Shown here piece after piece: positions 26,828-36,271 of a stretch of DNA of 64,000 nt. The notes below the pieces were generated by a model. That model ran no database searches and was not told where the DNA came from. It was given only the letters and a program-made list of their open reading frames with translations. Origin of the DNA: Marinomonas balearica (lineage in GTDB: Bacteria > Pseudomonadota > Gammaproteobacteria > Pseudomonadales > Marinomonadaceae); contig NZ_SNXC01000012.1 of assembly GCF_004362145.1 (NCBI RefSeq), positions 186,001-250,000 of the forward strand, in the 5' to 3' direction. A program made the translations under genes and the position numbers. The first letter of the stretch is position 1. Every line of letters begins with the position of its first letter.

Positions 26828-27768
26828 GCAGCGTCTCCTTGACGAAAGTAAAACCAGTTTTCCGTAATTTGATGATTCAATTCGATAATAGCCAATTGAA
26901 TATCATTTAAATGTTCACGATAGTCGTGGTTGAGCGCTTCTGACGATTCAACCGATTTGGTTTCCTCAAGCAATTTGTCTATGTTCGCAGCTATCAGCCC
27001 TGATCGCGGCAACGTTGAAGCGGCCTCTCGAATCTGAGTCATGCAATATTTTTGGCTACGTGGAAAATAATTGTCTGTCATTAAGAAGGTTGCCGCTTTT
27101 GCACCGTTTACCGTTGAACGAACAGTACGTCGGTAATTCAAGATCGCACTCTGAGATTTAAGCACTTTTGTCCAAATAACCTGACCCAGTTTAATGACTT
27201 CGTCTTCTTCTGATTGCAACATCTGCGACACCGCCGCATCAAGAATTCGGGTATTCATATCGGCACGTTCAATATAACGCCCCATTATCATGAAGTTCCA
27301 ACCTGCATCACGACACATGGTCGCCGCCAGCAGCCCTACGACTTTCTGACACCCTTCAATAATGGTGTTTAGAAACGTGTGACGTTCTGATCGATTAATA
27401 CCCTGCTTGATATTTTGACGTGCGTATAAGTCCAGCTCATTGACCAACTCCCACATTTCCTGTGGCAACACATCACGCGTGGTACGTATGTTTTCTCGCA
27501 CCATCTTCAGCGAGCTAAGCATAGAGCCGGAGTTACTGTCATCGGATAACAAAAACTTGACGACATTACGCTCATCTTTGTTTTTGTAACGTTGATCAAA
27601 CGCTTGTGTGCCACTGTTTATGGTAATCAAGTTATACCAAGAGATTTCGACTTCTCTTGGCAGATCAAACAATAATTCATCATAGACACTGACTAAGCGA
27701 GCCGTATTTTCGACTCGTTCGAGGTAGCGAGCACTCCAGTACAGTCTTTCTGCCACTCTTGATAACAT
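26824..27768 (-). CDS. Alpha-E domain protein (DUF403)
   Basis: A 314-residue, all-helical protein starting with the family signature MLSRVAERLYWSARYLERVENTARL and carrying the later GRYIERADMNTRI. (Only the part up to 20 residues is needed: LSRVAERLYWSARYLERVE.) It lies one base after the ATP-grasp stop and overlaps the next start by four bases, so production is tightly coupled. The function is unknown; it always accompanies circularly permuted ATP-grasp proteins and may be a partner or carrier. Confidence 0.9.
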   Translation of the reverse strand: MLSRVAERLYWSARYLERVENTARLVSVYDELLFDLPREVEISWYNLITINSGTQAFDQRYKNKDERNVVKFLLSDDSNSGSMLSSLKMVRENIRTTRDVLPQEMWELVNELDLYARQNIKQGINRSERHTFLNTIIEGCQKVVGLLAATMCRDAGWNFMIMGRYIERADMNTRILDAAVSQMLQSEEDEVIKLGQVIWTKVLKSQSAILNYRRTVRSTVNGAKAATFLMTDNYFPRSQKYCMTQIREAASTLPRSGLIAANIDKLLEETKSVESSEALNHDYREHLNDIQLAIIELNHQITENWFYFRQGDAA

Positions 27769-27769
27769 A

Positions 27770-29239
27770 CTACTCTCCTTTCGCCTCAGTCACTTTTGTA
27801 TCGACGATCCAGGTATCTTTACTACCACCCCCTTGTGACGAATTGACGACAAGAGACCCTTTTTTCATTGCTACGCGTGTCAGTCCACCGGTGGTTACAT
27901 AAGTATCTTTACTTTGTAATATAAATGGACGCAGATCCAAATGTCGCGGATCAATGTCGCCTTTATCCGTTAAAATAGGTGCAGTAGACAATTTTAAAGT
28001 GGGTTGGGCTATGTAATTTCTGGGGTTCTCTTTAATTAACTTCGCAAACGTTTGCTGCTCTTTTTTCGTAGAGTGTGGACCCACCAACATACCGTACCCT
28101 CCCGATTCATTGGCCGGTTTCACAACCAATTGATCTAGGTGAGCAAGAACAAACTCTCTATCTTCATCGTTTTCACACAAATACGTTTCAACGTTCTTGA
28201 GAATAGGCTCTTCGTCCAAGTAATAACGGATTAATGCAGGCACGTATGCGTATACAACCTTATCATCGGCAACACCTGCACCCGGTGCATTTGCTAGTGC
28301 CACATTGCCTGCGCGCCACGCACGCATCAATCCCGGTACGCCCAAAACGGATTCGGGTTCAAATGTCTCTGGGTCAATAAACAGATCGTCAATTCGACGA
28401 TAAATCACATCAACACGTTCTGGGCCGTAAATCGTCTTCATGTAAACGCAGTCGTCTTCGTCTACAAATAAGTCGCTTCCTTCAACCAGTTCTGCCCCCA
28501 TTTGTTGTGCTAGGAATGCGTGTTCGAAGTACGCAGAATTATAAATACCGGGCGTCAGCACCACTATTTCCGGTTGCGGAACTTTGCGAGGAGACAAGGC
28601 GGCAAGCGTTTCAAACAATTGGCCGGGATAAGAATCGAGAGGTAAGATTCGATCATTTTCAAAGAGCTCTGGCAGAACCCGTTTTGTCAGTGCGCGGTTT
28701 TCCAACATATAGGAAACACCAGACGGAACACGTAGGTTATCTTCTAGAACGTAAAACTCACCGTCTGCATCACGCACCAAATCAGTGCCGCAAATGTGTG
28801 CCCATACGCCAAATGCGGGCGACACGCCCACACACTCGGGTAGGAAGTTTTTCGAATCTTTAATAATGTGTTCGGGGATAATGCCGTCTTTGATGCAGTT
28901 TTGATCGTGGTAGAGGTCATCGATGAATTTGTTGAGGGCGGTGAGTCGTTGTTTGAGGCCTGCTTCGGCTATTTTCCAATCTTGTGCATCTATTGTCCGT
29001 GGAATGATGTCGAAAGGCCAAGCTCTGTCGATGTTTCCTTCATCGGTATAAACCGTAAAACTGATGCCCATTTCTTGAATCGTAGCTTCTGCGGTTTGCC
29101 TTCGTTTTTCGAGTTCTTCAGGAGGGAGAGATTCTAAATAGTGTAGGAGTTGTTTCGCAGGAGGCCTTGGTGAACCCTTGTGATCTATGAGTTCATCAAA
29201 AAAAGGAGCAGACCGATAGTCTTGACTAAGTTTTTCCAT
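27770..29239 (-). CDS. Circularly permuted type 2 ATP-grasp protein
   Basis: About 489 residues and the first gene of the operon. Family marks include EDNLRVPSGVSYMLENR, LTPGIYNSAYFEHAFLAQQ, VDVIYRRIDD, NAPGAGVADDKVVYAYVP, VVKPANESGGYGM and the C-terminal VNSSQGGGSKDTWI. It lacks an alpha-E tail, unlike the copy at 20867, the partner alpha-E being the next gene. A GTG at 29278 has no ribosome-binding site; the ATG at 29239 has AGGA nine bases upstream and is preferred. Likely an ATP-dependent amide ligase. No proteasome-like Anbu gene, often linked with this system, is seen nearby. Confidence 0.88.
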   Translation of the reverse strand: MEKLSQDYRSAPFFDELIDHKGSPRPPAKQLLHYLESLPPEELEKRRQTAEATIQEMGISFTVYTDEGNIDRAWPFDIIPRTIDAQDWKIAEAGLKQRLTALNKFIDDLYHDQNCIKDGIIPEHIIKDSKNFLPECVGVSPAFGVWAHICGTDLVRDADGEFYVLEDNLRVPSGVSYMLENRALTKRVLPELFENDRILPLDSYPGQLFETLAALSPRKVPQPEIVVLTPGIYNSAYFEHAFLAQQMGAELVEGSDLFVDEDDCVYMKTIYGPERVDVIYRRIDDLFIDPETFEPESVLGVPGLMRAWRAGNVALANAPGAGVADDKVVYAYVPALIRYYLDEEPILKNVETYLCENDEDREFVLAHLDQLVVKPANESGGYGMLVGPHSTKKEQQTFAKLIKENPRNYIAQPTLKLSTAPILTDKGDIDPRHLDLRPFILQSKDTYVTTGGLTRVAMKKGSLVVNSSQGGGSKDTWIVDTKVTEAKGE

Positions 29240-29619
29240 ATAAGTTTTCCTCACAAAAGGTCTAGGAGGTCGCGGCACATTATCATTTTTTTAATAACCA
29301 TTGTGTGCGTTAGGTAAAGCTTCCGAGCCATAATTTCAGAACGCACTCAGTCCCTATGTACCTAAAGTGCATCATTCGTGACCTTTTGTACAGTATTGAT
29401 TGCTGACATTAACAACAGGTTACACAATCCAAATTAAGAGGCAGATCAAGCAAGTCTATTGCTATTCACTAGAGTGTGTTTGCAAAGGTTAGGCCAATAG
29501 TGAATGATAGGTTTCGAAGGAAAAGTAAATTTTGACAATTGTTCATTTTAGGAATGATTATGCTCAAAATCGTGCTTTTAACAAATTGTTAATTTTTTAT
29601 AAAATGGATACAGATAAAA
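29240..29619. other. Divergent intergenic region with promoter-like and palindromic elements
   Basis: No gene is seen. Rightward there is TTGACA (29532-29537) with GATTAT (29556-29561), spacer 18, and a 15-bp palindrome TTAACAAATTGTTAA at 29578-29592 just before the gene at 29620. It probably holds the promoters of both the leftward ATP-grasp operon and the rightward gene. Confidence 0.45.
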
Positions 29620-31653
29620 ATGAAACGACCTATATATGAGGTAATCTCAGGCGTTGGTTGTGCGCTGCTTAGCTCTCTTTCTTTCGCAAATAGCACTTTG
29701 GACGACTTTAGAATGCATGCGCCAGCCGATACTCCACTGTATTTTGAGGGTAACCTTACCGAAAACACGGCAAGTTTCTCTAGCATGAACTCGTCCGATG
29801 ACGATATAAAACAAGCTTTCCATACGTTTTTTTCAGACCCGAGTGCATCAGACTTTATTGGTATGCTACTGTCTGATATGACTCAGTTTAGCCAAGGGAA
29901 CGCCACTTTATTACACGAATACGGCTTCACTCTTAACGACACTTCCGCATTTTACTTTGAGGGAGGGCTGCCTGTTTTCCAAGCGACATCAGCTCAGCCA
30001 CAAACCTTTGTTAATAAAGTAATATCTGTTGCAGAGTCCCAGCTTTTCGACGCTAAGCGAGAATCTTGGAAAGGGCAAGAAGTCTTCACTTGGCCACTTA
30101 CAATAGAAGAGTTTAAAGGAGAATCACCTCAATTAGCCGTTGCCCAAAACGGTAATTTGATCTCACTCGGTTTATTCTTTAAAAGCGACTCGTTAGAAAC
30201 AAAACTCTCTCGATTAGGGTTTATACCGGAAACACTGTCTCTCAAAGAAACGGGCAAATTAAACACCTTAGTATCTAAATTTGACCTCAGCGATGAAGGC
30301 AAAGGGTTTATCGATTTAGAACAACTGGCTTTAATGGTTACCGCTTCCAAAAATCACTCAGGCAGCAAAGACCTACAGAAACTGGGTTTAAAGCCCACAC
30401 CAGACGCCTGCAACGCTGACATTCAAATGTTTGCCCAAAGTGCTCCCCTTATTGTCAGTAGTTTTAACTCAGAAACATTCGCAAACGACACCTATAACGT
30501 ACACTACAAAACTATATGGGAAATCAAAAACGACGAGGTTAGGTCTGGGTTACAACGATTAAATGGGCACCTTTCAGCAACCACTCTGAATAACAGTGGT
30601 GCTCTCGCCAGTGTTGGGCTTGGGGTCGACGTAAATACACTCATTCCTGTACTGACCAATTTTTGGATGCAGTTTCAAAGTTTAGAACTGACTTGCCCGC
30701 CATTAAAAGAGCTTCAAACCGAGCTAAAAGCAAAGCATCCATCGCAATTAGCTATGTTTGCAGGCCTTGCACACGGAGTAACAGGCTTATCTTTAGATCT
30801 ATTTGATTTTGAATTTTCTCAAACTCAAGGGCTAAAAAGTCTTGATGCGATTCTTTCAGTGTTTGCAGAAAACCCAACCAATCTCGCCGCCATCTTATCA
30901 AATGTAGCGCCTATAAAAGGCTTACCTTTAGCACAAGACGGCAGCCCTTCTAACCTTGAAATTCCAGACGTTCCGCCGACCATACAGACAAAAGGCCGTG
31001 TAAAAGGAAATGCCCTTATGGTGTATAGCGGACCAAAAGCCTCTGCACTGTCCGAAGAAAAAAGCCAAGAAAAGCTAAATAACAAAGGGTTATTAGGCGC
31101 AGCGATCGATTACACGGCAACCTTGAGTTCATTTGATAACATGCTTGGTATGTTAGGAGGTCAGGAACAAAGGGCAGTCAGTAACTGTATTCCCGTTCAT
31201 TCCGAATTACAAAAGTTCAGTAATCTAAACGTAAAATCGACGACACAGATATCCTTCAATGATTACGGCATTGAAACAGATGTGATTGCGTCAGCCAATC
31301 CAGCACCTAACGACATCGCTCTACCAGGTACTTATCAAGTAGAAACAATGGGAGACGATTGCCAGTGGAGTGTTTACGGTTTCGAAACGATAAAAAGCGA
31401 TGGCACAGGATCTTATAGCGTAATTGACGATTTGAATCCAAGCTGCGAACTTTTCAATGTTGAATACAAATGGGAACAGGTCAACGGTCAACTTACTATT
31501 CAAGAACAGAAGGTATTAGGTCGAGACAGCTGTGATGTTGTACTTCAGGCACAAGAACCCAGCAATTATCAATGTGAGCTATTGCCGACAGGCAGTAGAG
31601 GTTTTGAATGCCTGTTAGATGAAGAAAGTCTGTATCGTTACACTCCAAACTAA
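29620..31653 (+). CDS. Exported protein of unknown function
   Basis: A 677-residue protein with a probable signal peptide (hydrophobic ISGVGCALLSSLSF, cleavage after about residue 23). No transmembrane segment follows. It is rich in Ser, Asn, Leu and short polar repeats. Cysteines cluster in the C-terminal 130 residues (SNCIPV, DDCQW, PSCEL, DSCDV, YQCEL, FECLL), which suggests a disulfide-bonded, periplasmic or surface domain. No catalytic motif is visible and no family is recognised with confidence. It stands alone, divergent from the ATP-grasp operon, and is followed by a long inverted repeat at 31684. Confidence 0.8.
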   Translation: MKRPIYEVISGVGCALLSSLSFANSTLDDFRMHAPADTPLYFEGNLTENTASFSSMNSSDDDIKQAFHTFFSDPSASDFIGMLLSDMTQFSQGNATLLHEYGFTLNDTSAFYFEGGLPVFQATSAQPQTFVNKVISVAESQLFDAKRESWKGQEVFTWPLTIEEFKGESPQLAVAQNGNLISLGLFFKSDSLETKLSRLGFIPETLSLKETGKLNTLVSKFDLSDEGKGFIDLEQLALMVTASKNHSGSKDLQKLGLKPTPDACNADIQMFAQSAPLIVSSFNSETFANDTYNVHYKTIWEIKNDEVRSGLQRLNGHLSATTLNNSGALASVGLGVDVNTLIPVLTNFWMQFQSLELTCPPLKELQTELKAKHPSQLAMFAGLAHGVTGLSLDLFDFEFSQTQGLKSLDAILSVFAENPTNLAAILSNVAPIKGLPLAQDGSPSNLEIPDVPPTIQTKGRVKGNALMVYSGPKASALSEEKSQEKLNNKGLLGAAIDYTATLSSFDNMLGMLGGQEQRAVSNCIPVHSELQKFSNLNVKSTTQISFNDYGIETDVIASANPAPNDIALPGTYQVETMGDDCQWSVYGFETIKSDGTGSYSVIDDLNPSCELFNVEYKWEQVNGQLTIQEQKVLGRDSCDVVLQAQEPSNYQCELLPTGSRGFECLLDEESLYRYTPN

Positions 31654-31683
31654 CGGCAGCTATATTAAGCCAAGTCCAAAGGC

Positions 31684-31730
31684 AGTGAAGAATGTAACGA
31701 GTGATGTTATCACTCGTTACATTCTTCACT
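31684..31730. repeat. Perfect 22-bp inverted repeat (stem-loop)
   Basis: Arms 31684-31705 and 31709-31730 are exactly complementary around a GTT loop. There is no T run. It begins 30 bases after the stop of the exported protein, so it may end transcription or protect the 3' end; it could also be a mobile-repeat relic. Confidence 0.75.
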
Positions 31731-32063
31731 AAATAGCACGCAATTTAAAAGACGTTTCCGCCCTCTTATTCCGAGAAAAATACAAAGGTCAACGCCTTGT
31801 GCGACTAATAACGAACATTTCATAACCTACTGCAAAACGCTTTACAGCATTTTCAACGTGTCGCGGACGCTTTTCCGGTGCTTTTGAGCTGATTTCATAG
31901 CGAAGTACCACTCAATAAACCAATAAATAATAAAGTTTGAGCGCCATCAAACAAAGCGTTGATAGCTTCCCATTTTCCTTAGTTACACCTTCTCATACTA
32001 TCGAAAATCACAAGTAGGTCTGCGTCGACCTATTATCATGAATATTGCTGTCTGGAGTGCCCT
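31731..32063. other. Intergenic region upstream of gabD
   Basis: No gene is seen in these 333 bases. An inverted repeat TAGGTC/GACCTA (32015-32020 with 32027-32032) lies 32 bases before the gabD start and is a candidate operator. GGAG precedes the gabD ATG. Confidence 0.4.
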
Positions 32064-33530
32064 ATGCAAGTGACCTTATCGCAGCCAAATTTGTTAAAAA
32101 GCCAGTCTTACATCGACGGAAAGTGGATTTCTGCTGATTCTGGCAACACTTACGCCATTACAAATCCATCCAATGGCGAACACATTATTGATGTTGCAGA
32201 CCTTGGCGCAGACGAAACAACGCGCGCTGTAGAAGCGGCAAACAAAGCGCTTAAAGGTTGGCAAGCACTCACAGCAAAAGAGCGCTCCGCTGCATTGCGT
32301 CGTTGGAATCAACTCATATTAGATAACCAAGAAGACCTTGGAAAACTAATGACTCTAGAGCAAGGCAAGCCGCTAGCAGAAGCAAAAGGCGAAGTGGCAT
32401 ACGGCGCGTCTTTTATTGACTGGTTCGCTGACGAAGCTCGTCGCTTAAATGGCGATGTTATTCCAACTTTTGCCAAAGACAAACGAGTTTTAACGATTAA
32501 ACAGGCCGTGGGTGTTGTTGCAGCTATTACGCCATGGAACTTCCCTATTGCAATGATTACTCGTAAAGCCGGCCCAGCTCTGGCTGCGGGTTGTACGATT
32601 GTCATCAAGCCATCAGACGAAACGCCTCTAAGTGCGCTAGCGCTTGCTGAGCTAGCACATCAAGCAGGTATTCCTGCTGGTGTATTGAACGTTGTAGTCG
32701 GTAAAAATGCCAAGGACATCGGCGGTGTTTTAACAAGTAACCCGATTGTTCGCAAACTCAGCTTCACAGGATCAACCCCTGTCGGAAAACTGCTGCTTTC
32801 TCAATGTGCTCAAACGGTAAAACGTACCTCTATGGAGCTCGGTGGAAACGCGCCGTTTATTGTTTTTAACGATGCAGATCTGGACGCTGCGGTTGAAGGT
32901 GCAATTGCTTCTAAGTTCCGTAATGCAGGCCAAACTTGTGTGTGTGCGAACCGTCTATTGATTCAAGAAGGCGTATACGACGCATTTGCAGAAAAACTGG
33001 CTAAGCGCGTTGCAGAGTTTAAAACAGGCGACGGTTTTGAAAACGGTGTAACGATCGGGCCGTTGATCAACAATGCTGCAGTTGAAAAAGTAGAAAGCCT
33101 CGTTTCAGATGCCGTTGAGAAAGGTGCAAAAGCGCTAGTAGGCGGCGAGAAACTGACCTCTAAAGGCTCTCAGTTCTTTGCTCCAACCATTCTAACGGAC
33201 GTAACAGACACTATGAGCATCTTCTCTAGTGAAATCTTTGGTCCAGTGGCGCCTTTGTTCAAATTCAGCACAGAAGAAGAAGCGGTTGCCATGGCAAATG
33301 ACACGCCATTTGGTCTAGCAGCGTATTTCTACTCTCAAGATATTAGCCGTATTTGGCGCGTCTCTGAGAATTTGGAATACGGCATGGTCGGCATCAACGA
33401 AGGCATCATTTCCAGCGAAGTTGCGCCTTTTGGTGGTGTTAAAGAGTCTGGCAGCGGTCGCGAAGGCTCCATTTATGGCATCGACGAATACGTTGAAGTC
33501 AAATACCTATGTATGGGTAACTTGAAGTAA
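32064..33530 (+). CDS. gabD: Succinate-semialdehyde dehydrogenase GabD
   Basis: A 488-residue NAD(P)-dependent aldehyde dehydrogenase that converts succinate semialdehyde to succinate in 4-aminobutyrate catabolism. It shows TPWNFPIAMITRK, the cofactor motif SFTGSTPVGK, the general base in MELGGNAPFIV and the nucleophile in NAGQTCVCANR, with the extra Cys two residues later that is typical of GabD. GGAG lies six bases before the ATG. It is followed after 90 bases by gabT, giving the two-step GABA route. A glutarate-semialdehyde role (DavD) is an alternative for such proteins and cannot be excluded from sequence alone. Confidence 0.93.
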   Translation: MQVTLSQPNLLKSQSYIDGKWISADSGNTYAITNPSNGEHIIDVADLGADETTRAVEAANKALKGWQALTAKERSAALRRWNQLILDNQEDLGKLMTLEQGKPLAEAKGEVAYGASFIDWFADEARRLNGDVIPTFAKDKRVLTIKQAVGVVAAITPWNFPIAMITRKAGPALAAGCTIVIKPSDETPLSALALAELAHQAGIPAGVLNVVVGKNAKDIGGVLTSNPIVRKLSFTGSTPVGKLLLSQCAQTVKRTSMELGGNAPFIVFNDADLDAAVEGAIASKFRNAGQTCVCANRLLIQEGVYDAFAEKLAKRVAEFKTGDGFENGVTIGPLINNAAVEKVESLVSDAVEKGAKALVGGEKLTSKGSQFFAPTILTDVTDTMSIFSSEIFGPVAPLFKFSTEEEAVAMANDTPFGLAAYFYSQDISRIWRVSENLEYGMVGINEGIISSEVAPFGGVKESGSGREGSIYGIDEYVEVKYLCMGNLK

Positions 33531-33572
33531 TTATAAAAACAGCACACTGCATCTGTGTTGAAATAGAGACGA

Positions 33573-33602
33573 TATGCGGCGCAATACGATTCGAGCCGCA
33601 TA
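33573..33602 (+). other. Hairpin between gabD and gabT
   Basis: TATGCGGC/GCCGCATA stem (33573-33580 with 33595-33602), loop of 14 bases. There is no T run. A probable intercistronic RNA element. Confidence 0.4.
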
Positions 33603-33620
33603 CTATTAGAGAGAGATACA

Positions 33621-34901
33621 ATGACAACGAACGCTAGTTTACAAGAACGCAAAGTCGCTGCGATCGCCCGTGGCCAAGGCAATATGGCTCCTGTTTACGT
33701 CGAACGCGCACTGAACGCAGAAGTTTGGGACGTGGAAGGAAATCGTCACATCGATTTTGGTTCTGGCATCGCAGTATGTAATACAGGACACAGCCACCCT
33801 AAAGTGGTTGCCGCAGTGAAAGAACAAGTTGAGCGTTTTTCTCACACTTGTGTCATGGTTAGCCCTTATGACTCAGCGGTTGAGCTTGCAGAAAAGCTAA
33901 ACGAAGCCGCACCAGGTGACACTCCGAAAAAATCTATTTTTGTTACTACTGGCGCAGAAGCCGTAGAGAACTGTGTCAAAATTGCGCGTGCCTACACTGG
34001 CCGTTCAGGCATTATTGCGTTCAATGGCGGATTTCACGGCCGAACGAATATGACAATGGGCTTAACGGGTAAAGTAGCACCATACAAAGCTGGATTTGGT
34101 CCGTTCCCAAATGAGATCTACCATGTTGCGTTCCCAAATGAATATCACGGCATTACCATCGAGCAGTCTCTTGAAGAACTGAAAATGCGTTTTACGTGTG
34201 ACATTGAACCTTCCCGAGTGGCAGCGATCATTATCGAGCCAGTACAAGGTGAAGGCGGTTTCTACCAAGCTCCATCAGAATTCCTTCAAGCACTGCGCGC
34301 ATTATGTGATGAGCACGGCATCCTGTTGATTCTTGATGAAATTCAATCCGGTTTTGGCCGCACAGGAAAAATGTTCGCACACGAATACGCTGGTATTGAA
34401 GCTGACCTAATGACGGCCGCTAAAGGCATTGCAGGCGGTTTTCCTCTGGCTGCCGTTGTAGGTAAAGCGGATATTATGGATGCACCTCTTCCGGGTGGCC
34501 TTGGTGGTACTTACGGCGGTTCTCCTGTCGGCTGTGCTGCTGCGCTTGCTGTATTTGATGTCATAGAAGAAGAAAAGCTGATTGATCGCGCCGTTGCGGT
34601 CGGTGAGCGCTTCATGACTCACTTAAAAGACATTCAGGCAGAATATCCACAACTAGTTGGTAATATTCGTAACACTGGCGCAATGATCGCAATGGAGTTT
34701 GTGCAAGATGGCGATACAAATACTCCGAATCCAGCATTAACAAAAGCGTTATCTGCTAAAGCCGCTGAAAAAGGATTAATCCTGTTGTCATGCGGTATTC
34801 GCGCCAACGTCATACGTTTCTTACCCGCTTTGACAATTGACATGGAAACTATCGACGAAGGTATGGATATCTTCAAGAGCTGCCTAAAAGAATTGGTATA
34901 A
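33621..34901 (+). CDS. gabT: 4-aminobutyrate aminotransferase GabT
   Basis: A 426-residue class III PLP aminotransferase that moves the amino group of 4-aminobutyrate to 2-oxoglutarate, giving succinate semialdehyde for GabD. Motifs include GSGIAVCNTGHSHPKV, TTGAEAVENCVKIAR, FHGRTNMTMGLTGK, LILDEIQSGFGRTG, the PLP lysine in AAKGIAGGFPLAAV, and GGTYGGSPVGCAAAL. It lies downstream of gabD in the same direction and its end is followed by a terminator at 34990. A 5-aminovalerate role is possible for this family. Confidence 0.94.
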   Translation: MTTNASLQERKVAAIARGQGNMAPVYVERALNAEVWDVEGNRHIDFGSGIAVCNTGHSHPKVVAAVKEQVERFSHTCVMVSPYDSAVELAEKLNEAAPGDTPKKSIFVTTGAEAVENCVKIARAYTGRSGIIAFNGGFHGRTNMTMGLTGKVAPYKAGFGPFPNEIYHVAFPNEYHGITIEQSLEELKMRFTCDIEPSRVAAIIIEPVQGEGGFYQAPSEFLQALRALCDEHGILLILDEIQSGFGRTGKMFAHEYAGIEADLMTAAKGIAGGFPLAAVVGKADIMDAPLPGGLGGTYGGSPVGCAAALAVFDVIEEEKLIDRAVAVGERFMTHLKDIQAEYPQLVGNIRNTGAMIAMEFVQDGDTNTPNPALTKALSAKAAEKGLILLSCGIRANVIRFLPALTIDMETIDEGMDIFKSCLKELV

Positions 34902-34989
34902 CGACGCATATTTACGAAAAGACGGCTTCATAGTCGGTGTAAATAACCGTAGTACAACTTCCGTTTGCAAGAGGCAACTCTTGCTGCTT

Positions 34990-35022
34990 AGCCACTATTC
35001 CCCGAATAGTGGCTTTTTTTTC
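34990..35022 (+). terminator. Rho-independent terminator after gabT
   Basis: Stem AGCCACTATTC/GAATAGTGGCT (34990-35000 with 35004-35014), loop CCC, followed by eight T. A smaller GCAAGAG/CTCTTGC hairpin precedes it at 34967-34984. Confidence 0.92.
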
Positions 35023-35064
35023 TTTACTTGTCCTTTGTTTACCCTTTGTTTATTGTCTAACTAA

Positions 35065-35092
35065 TTGTTCTAATTATCTAAAGCAGTATAAA
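35065..35092 (+). promoter_or_regulatory. Candidate promoter of the fimbrial cluster
   Basis: TTGTTC (35065-35070), 16-bp spacer, TATAAA (35087-35092), 52 bases before the first DUF4402 gene. Confidence 0.4.
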
Positions 35093-35144
35093 ACATAGCC
35101 GATAACCTAAATGCAGTTACATTAAATAAAGAAGGATATTTAAA

Positions 35145-35738
35145 ATGATTAATGATTTTAGACTTGCGAAAGCTCTTGCAGTAGGCGCCTTAGCCGTATC
35201 TTCATCCATCGCGATGGGGGCTGAAACAGCAACAGGTAATGCATCTGTAACGGTTCAAAATGCGTTCAACCTATCAGAAACAACTGCTCTGTCTTTTGGG
35301 ACAATTAGAGCGACTGGCGATACTGCAGGTACTCAAACCGCAGAATTACAAATTAGTTCAGACGGAACCAGCAATAACCCAGAGACCACGGACTCTACTG
35401 CTGCGGCAATCAGTGTCATTGAAGCCGGTGAACCAGCGGTATTCACCATCGACAGCGCAGCACCAAGCTCCAACTTAACGATTACATTACCGTCAGCCGC
35501 AATTGAGCTAACAAGCACATTGAACGATGGCCTGTTCTCGATTGATGACTTTGAAGCGACCATTACCAGCGGCCCTCGTGATGGCACAGCGTATGCTTCT
35601 GGAAATCTACTAACGGATGATACAGGAGGCGTTACTTTCGCTGTAGGCGCAACGCTAACCACTGGAACAGGTGCAACCGATGCTGCTTATACCGATGGCA
35701 CCTATACCGGTACCTACGAAATCACTGTAGACTACTAA
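35145..35738 (+). CDS. DUF4402-family exported fimbrial subunit-like protein
   Basis: A 197-residue secreted protein. Its signal peptide ends at about AMGA (residue 26). The mature part has the DUF4402 features: an N-terminal strand with LSFGTI and a C-terminal VGATLTTG through GTYTGTYEITVDY. It is rich in Thr, Ser, Ala and Gly and has no cysteine, so it probably lacks the pilin disulfide. It is the first gene of a cluster with a second DUF4402-like protein, a PapD-type chaperone and an usher-like protein, so it is probably the major subunit of a surface fibre. AGGA lies eight bases before the ATG. Confidence 0.85.
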   Translation: MINDFRLAKALAVGALAVSSSIAMGAETATGNASVTVQNAFNLSETTALSFGTIRATGDTAGTQTAELQISSDGTSNNPETTDSTAAAISVIEAGEPAVFTIDSAAPSSNLTITLPSAAIELTSTLNDGLFSIDDFEATITSGPRDGTAYASGNLLTDDTGGVTFAVGATLTTGTGATDAAYTDGTYTGTYEITVDY

Positions 35739-35752
35739 GACGTTTTTTTAAA

Positions 35753-36229
35753 ATGCACAATCAAAAGCGAACGGGCATATCTGTAGCCTTAATTGCTTTG
35801 AGCATAAGTACTCCTTTGAGTACTTATGCAGAAGTAACCGAATCGTCCAGTTTGGATTTCGGAACAATTGTTGTCGCATCAAACAGTAGCGTTCAACGCC
35901 TGTCTCTCAGTTATAATGGGAATGTTTCGTACTCGAGTGGAATCTATCCCATAACAGAGCCAACACGAGCCGAATTTATTTTAACGGGTTACCCCAACGA
36001 CCAACGCGTTTTTTTATCGAGCAGTGTTTCTACCCCTAACAGCTCTAGCACGGGATATACCGTCGAGCAATTTACTTTAACAGATCTCAGTGTGCCTGCT
36101 GTTATAACGACAGATTCCTCAGGAAGCGCTTCCTTCTACGTAGGAGGCACGCTCACGACATCAGGGAACTCAGGTTATTATGGAGATACGGCTTATTCGA
36201 TTACGTACCGGGTTTCTATCAACTATTAG
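35753..36229 (+). CDS. Second DUF4402-like exported subunit
   Basis: A 158-residue protein with a signal peptide (cleavage near STYA, about residue 26). It carries the same landmark pattern as the preceding gene: LDFGTIVV near the start and FYVGGTLTTSG ending in YRVSINY. Smaller and more divergent, it is probably a minor or tip subunit. Fourteen bases separate it from the first subunit gene; the upstream ribosome-binding site is weak. Confidence 0.78.
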   Translation: MHNQKRTGISVALIALSISTPLSTYAEVTESSSLDFGTIVVASNSSVQRLSLSYNGNVSYSSGIYPITEPTRAEFILTGYPNDQRVFLSSSVSTPNSSSTGYTVEQFTLTDLSVPAVITTDSSGSASFYVGGTLTTSGNSGYYGDTAYSITYRVSINY

Positions 36230-36271
36230 CTTGAACTCAACTATTAACGTCACATAGCCCTTATTTTTATT

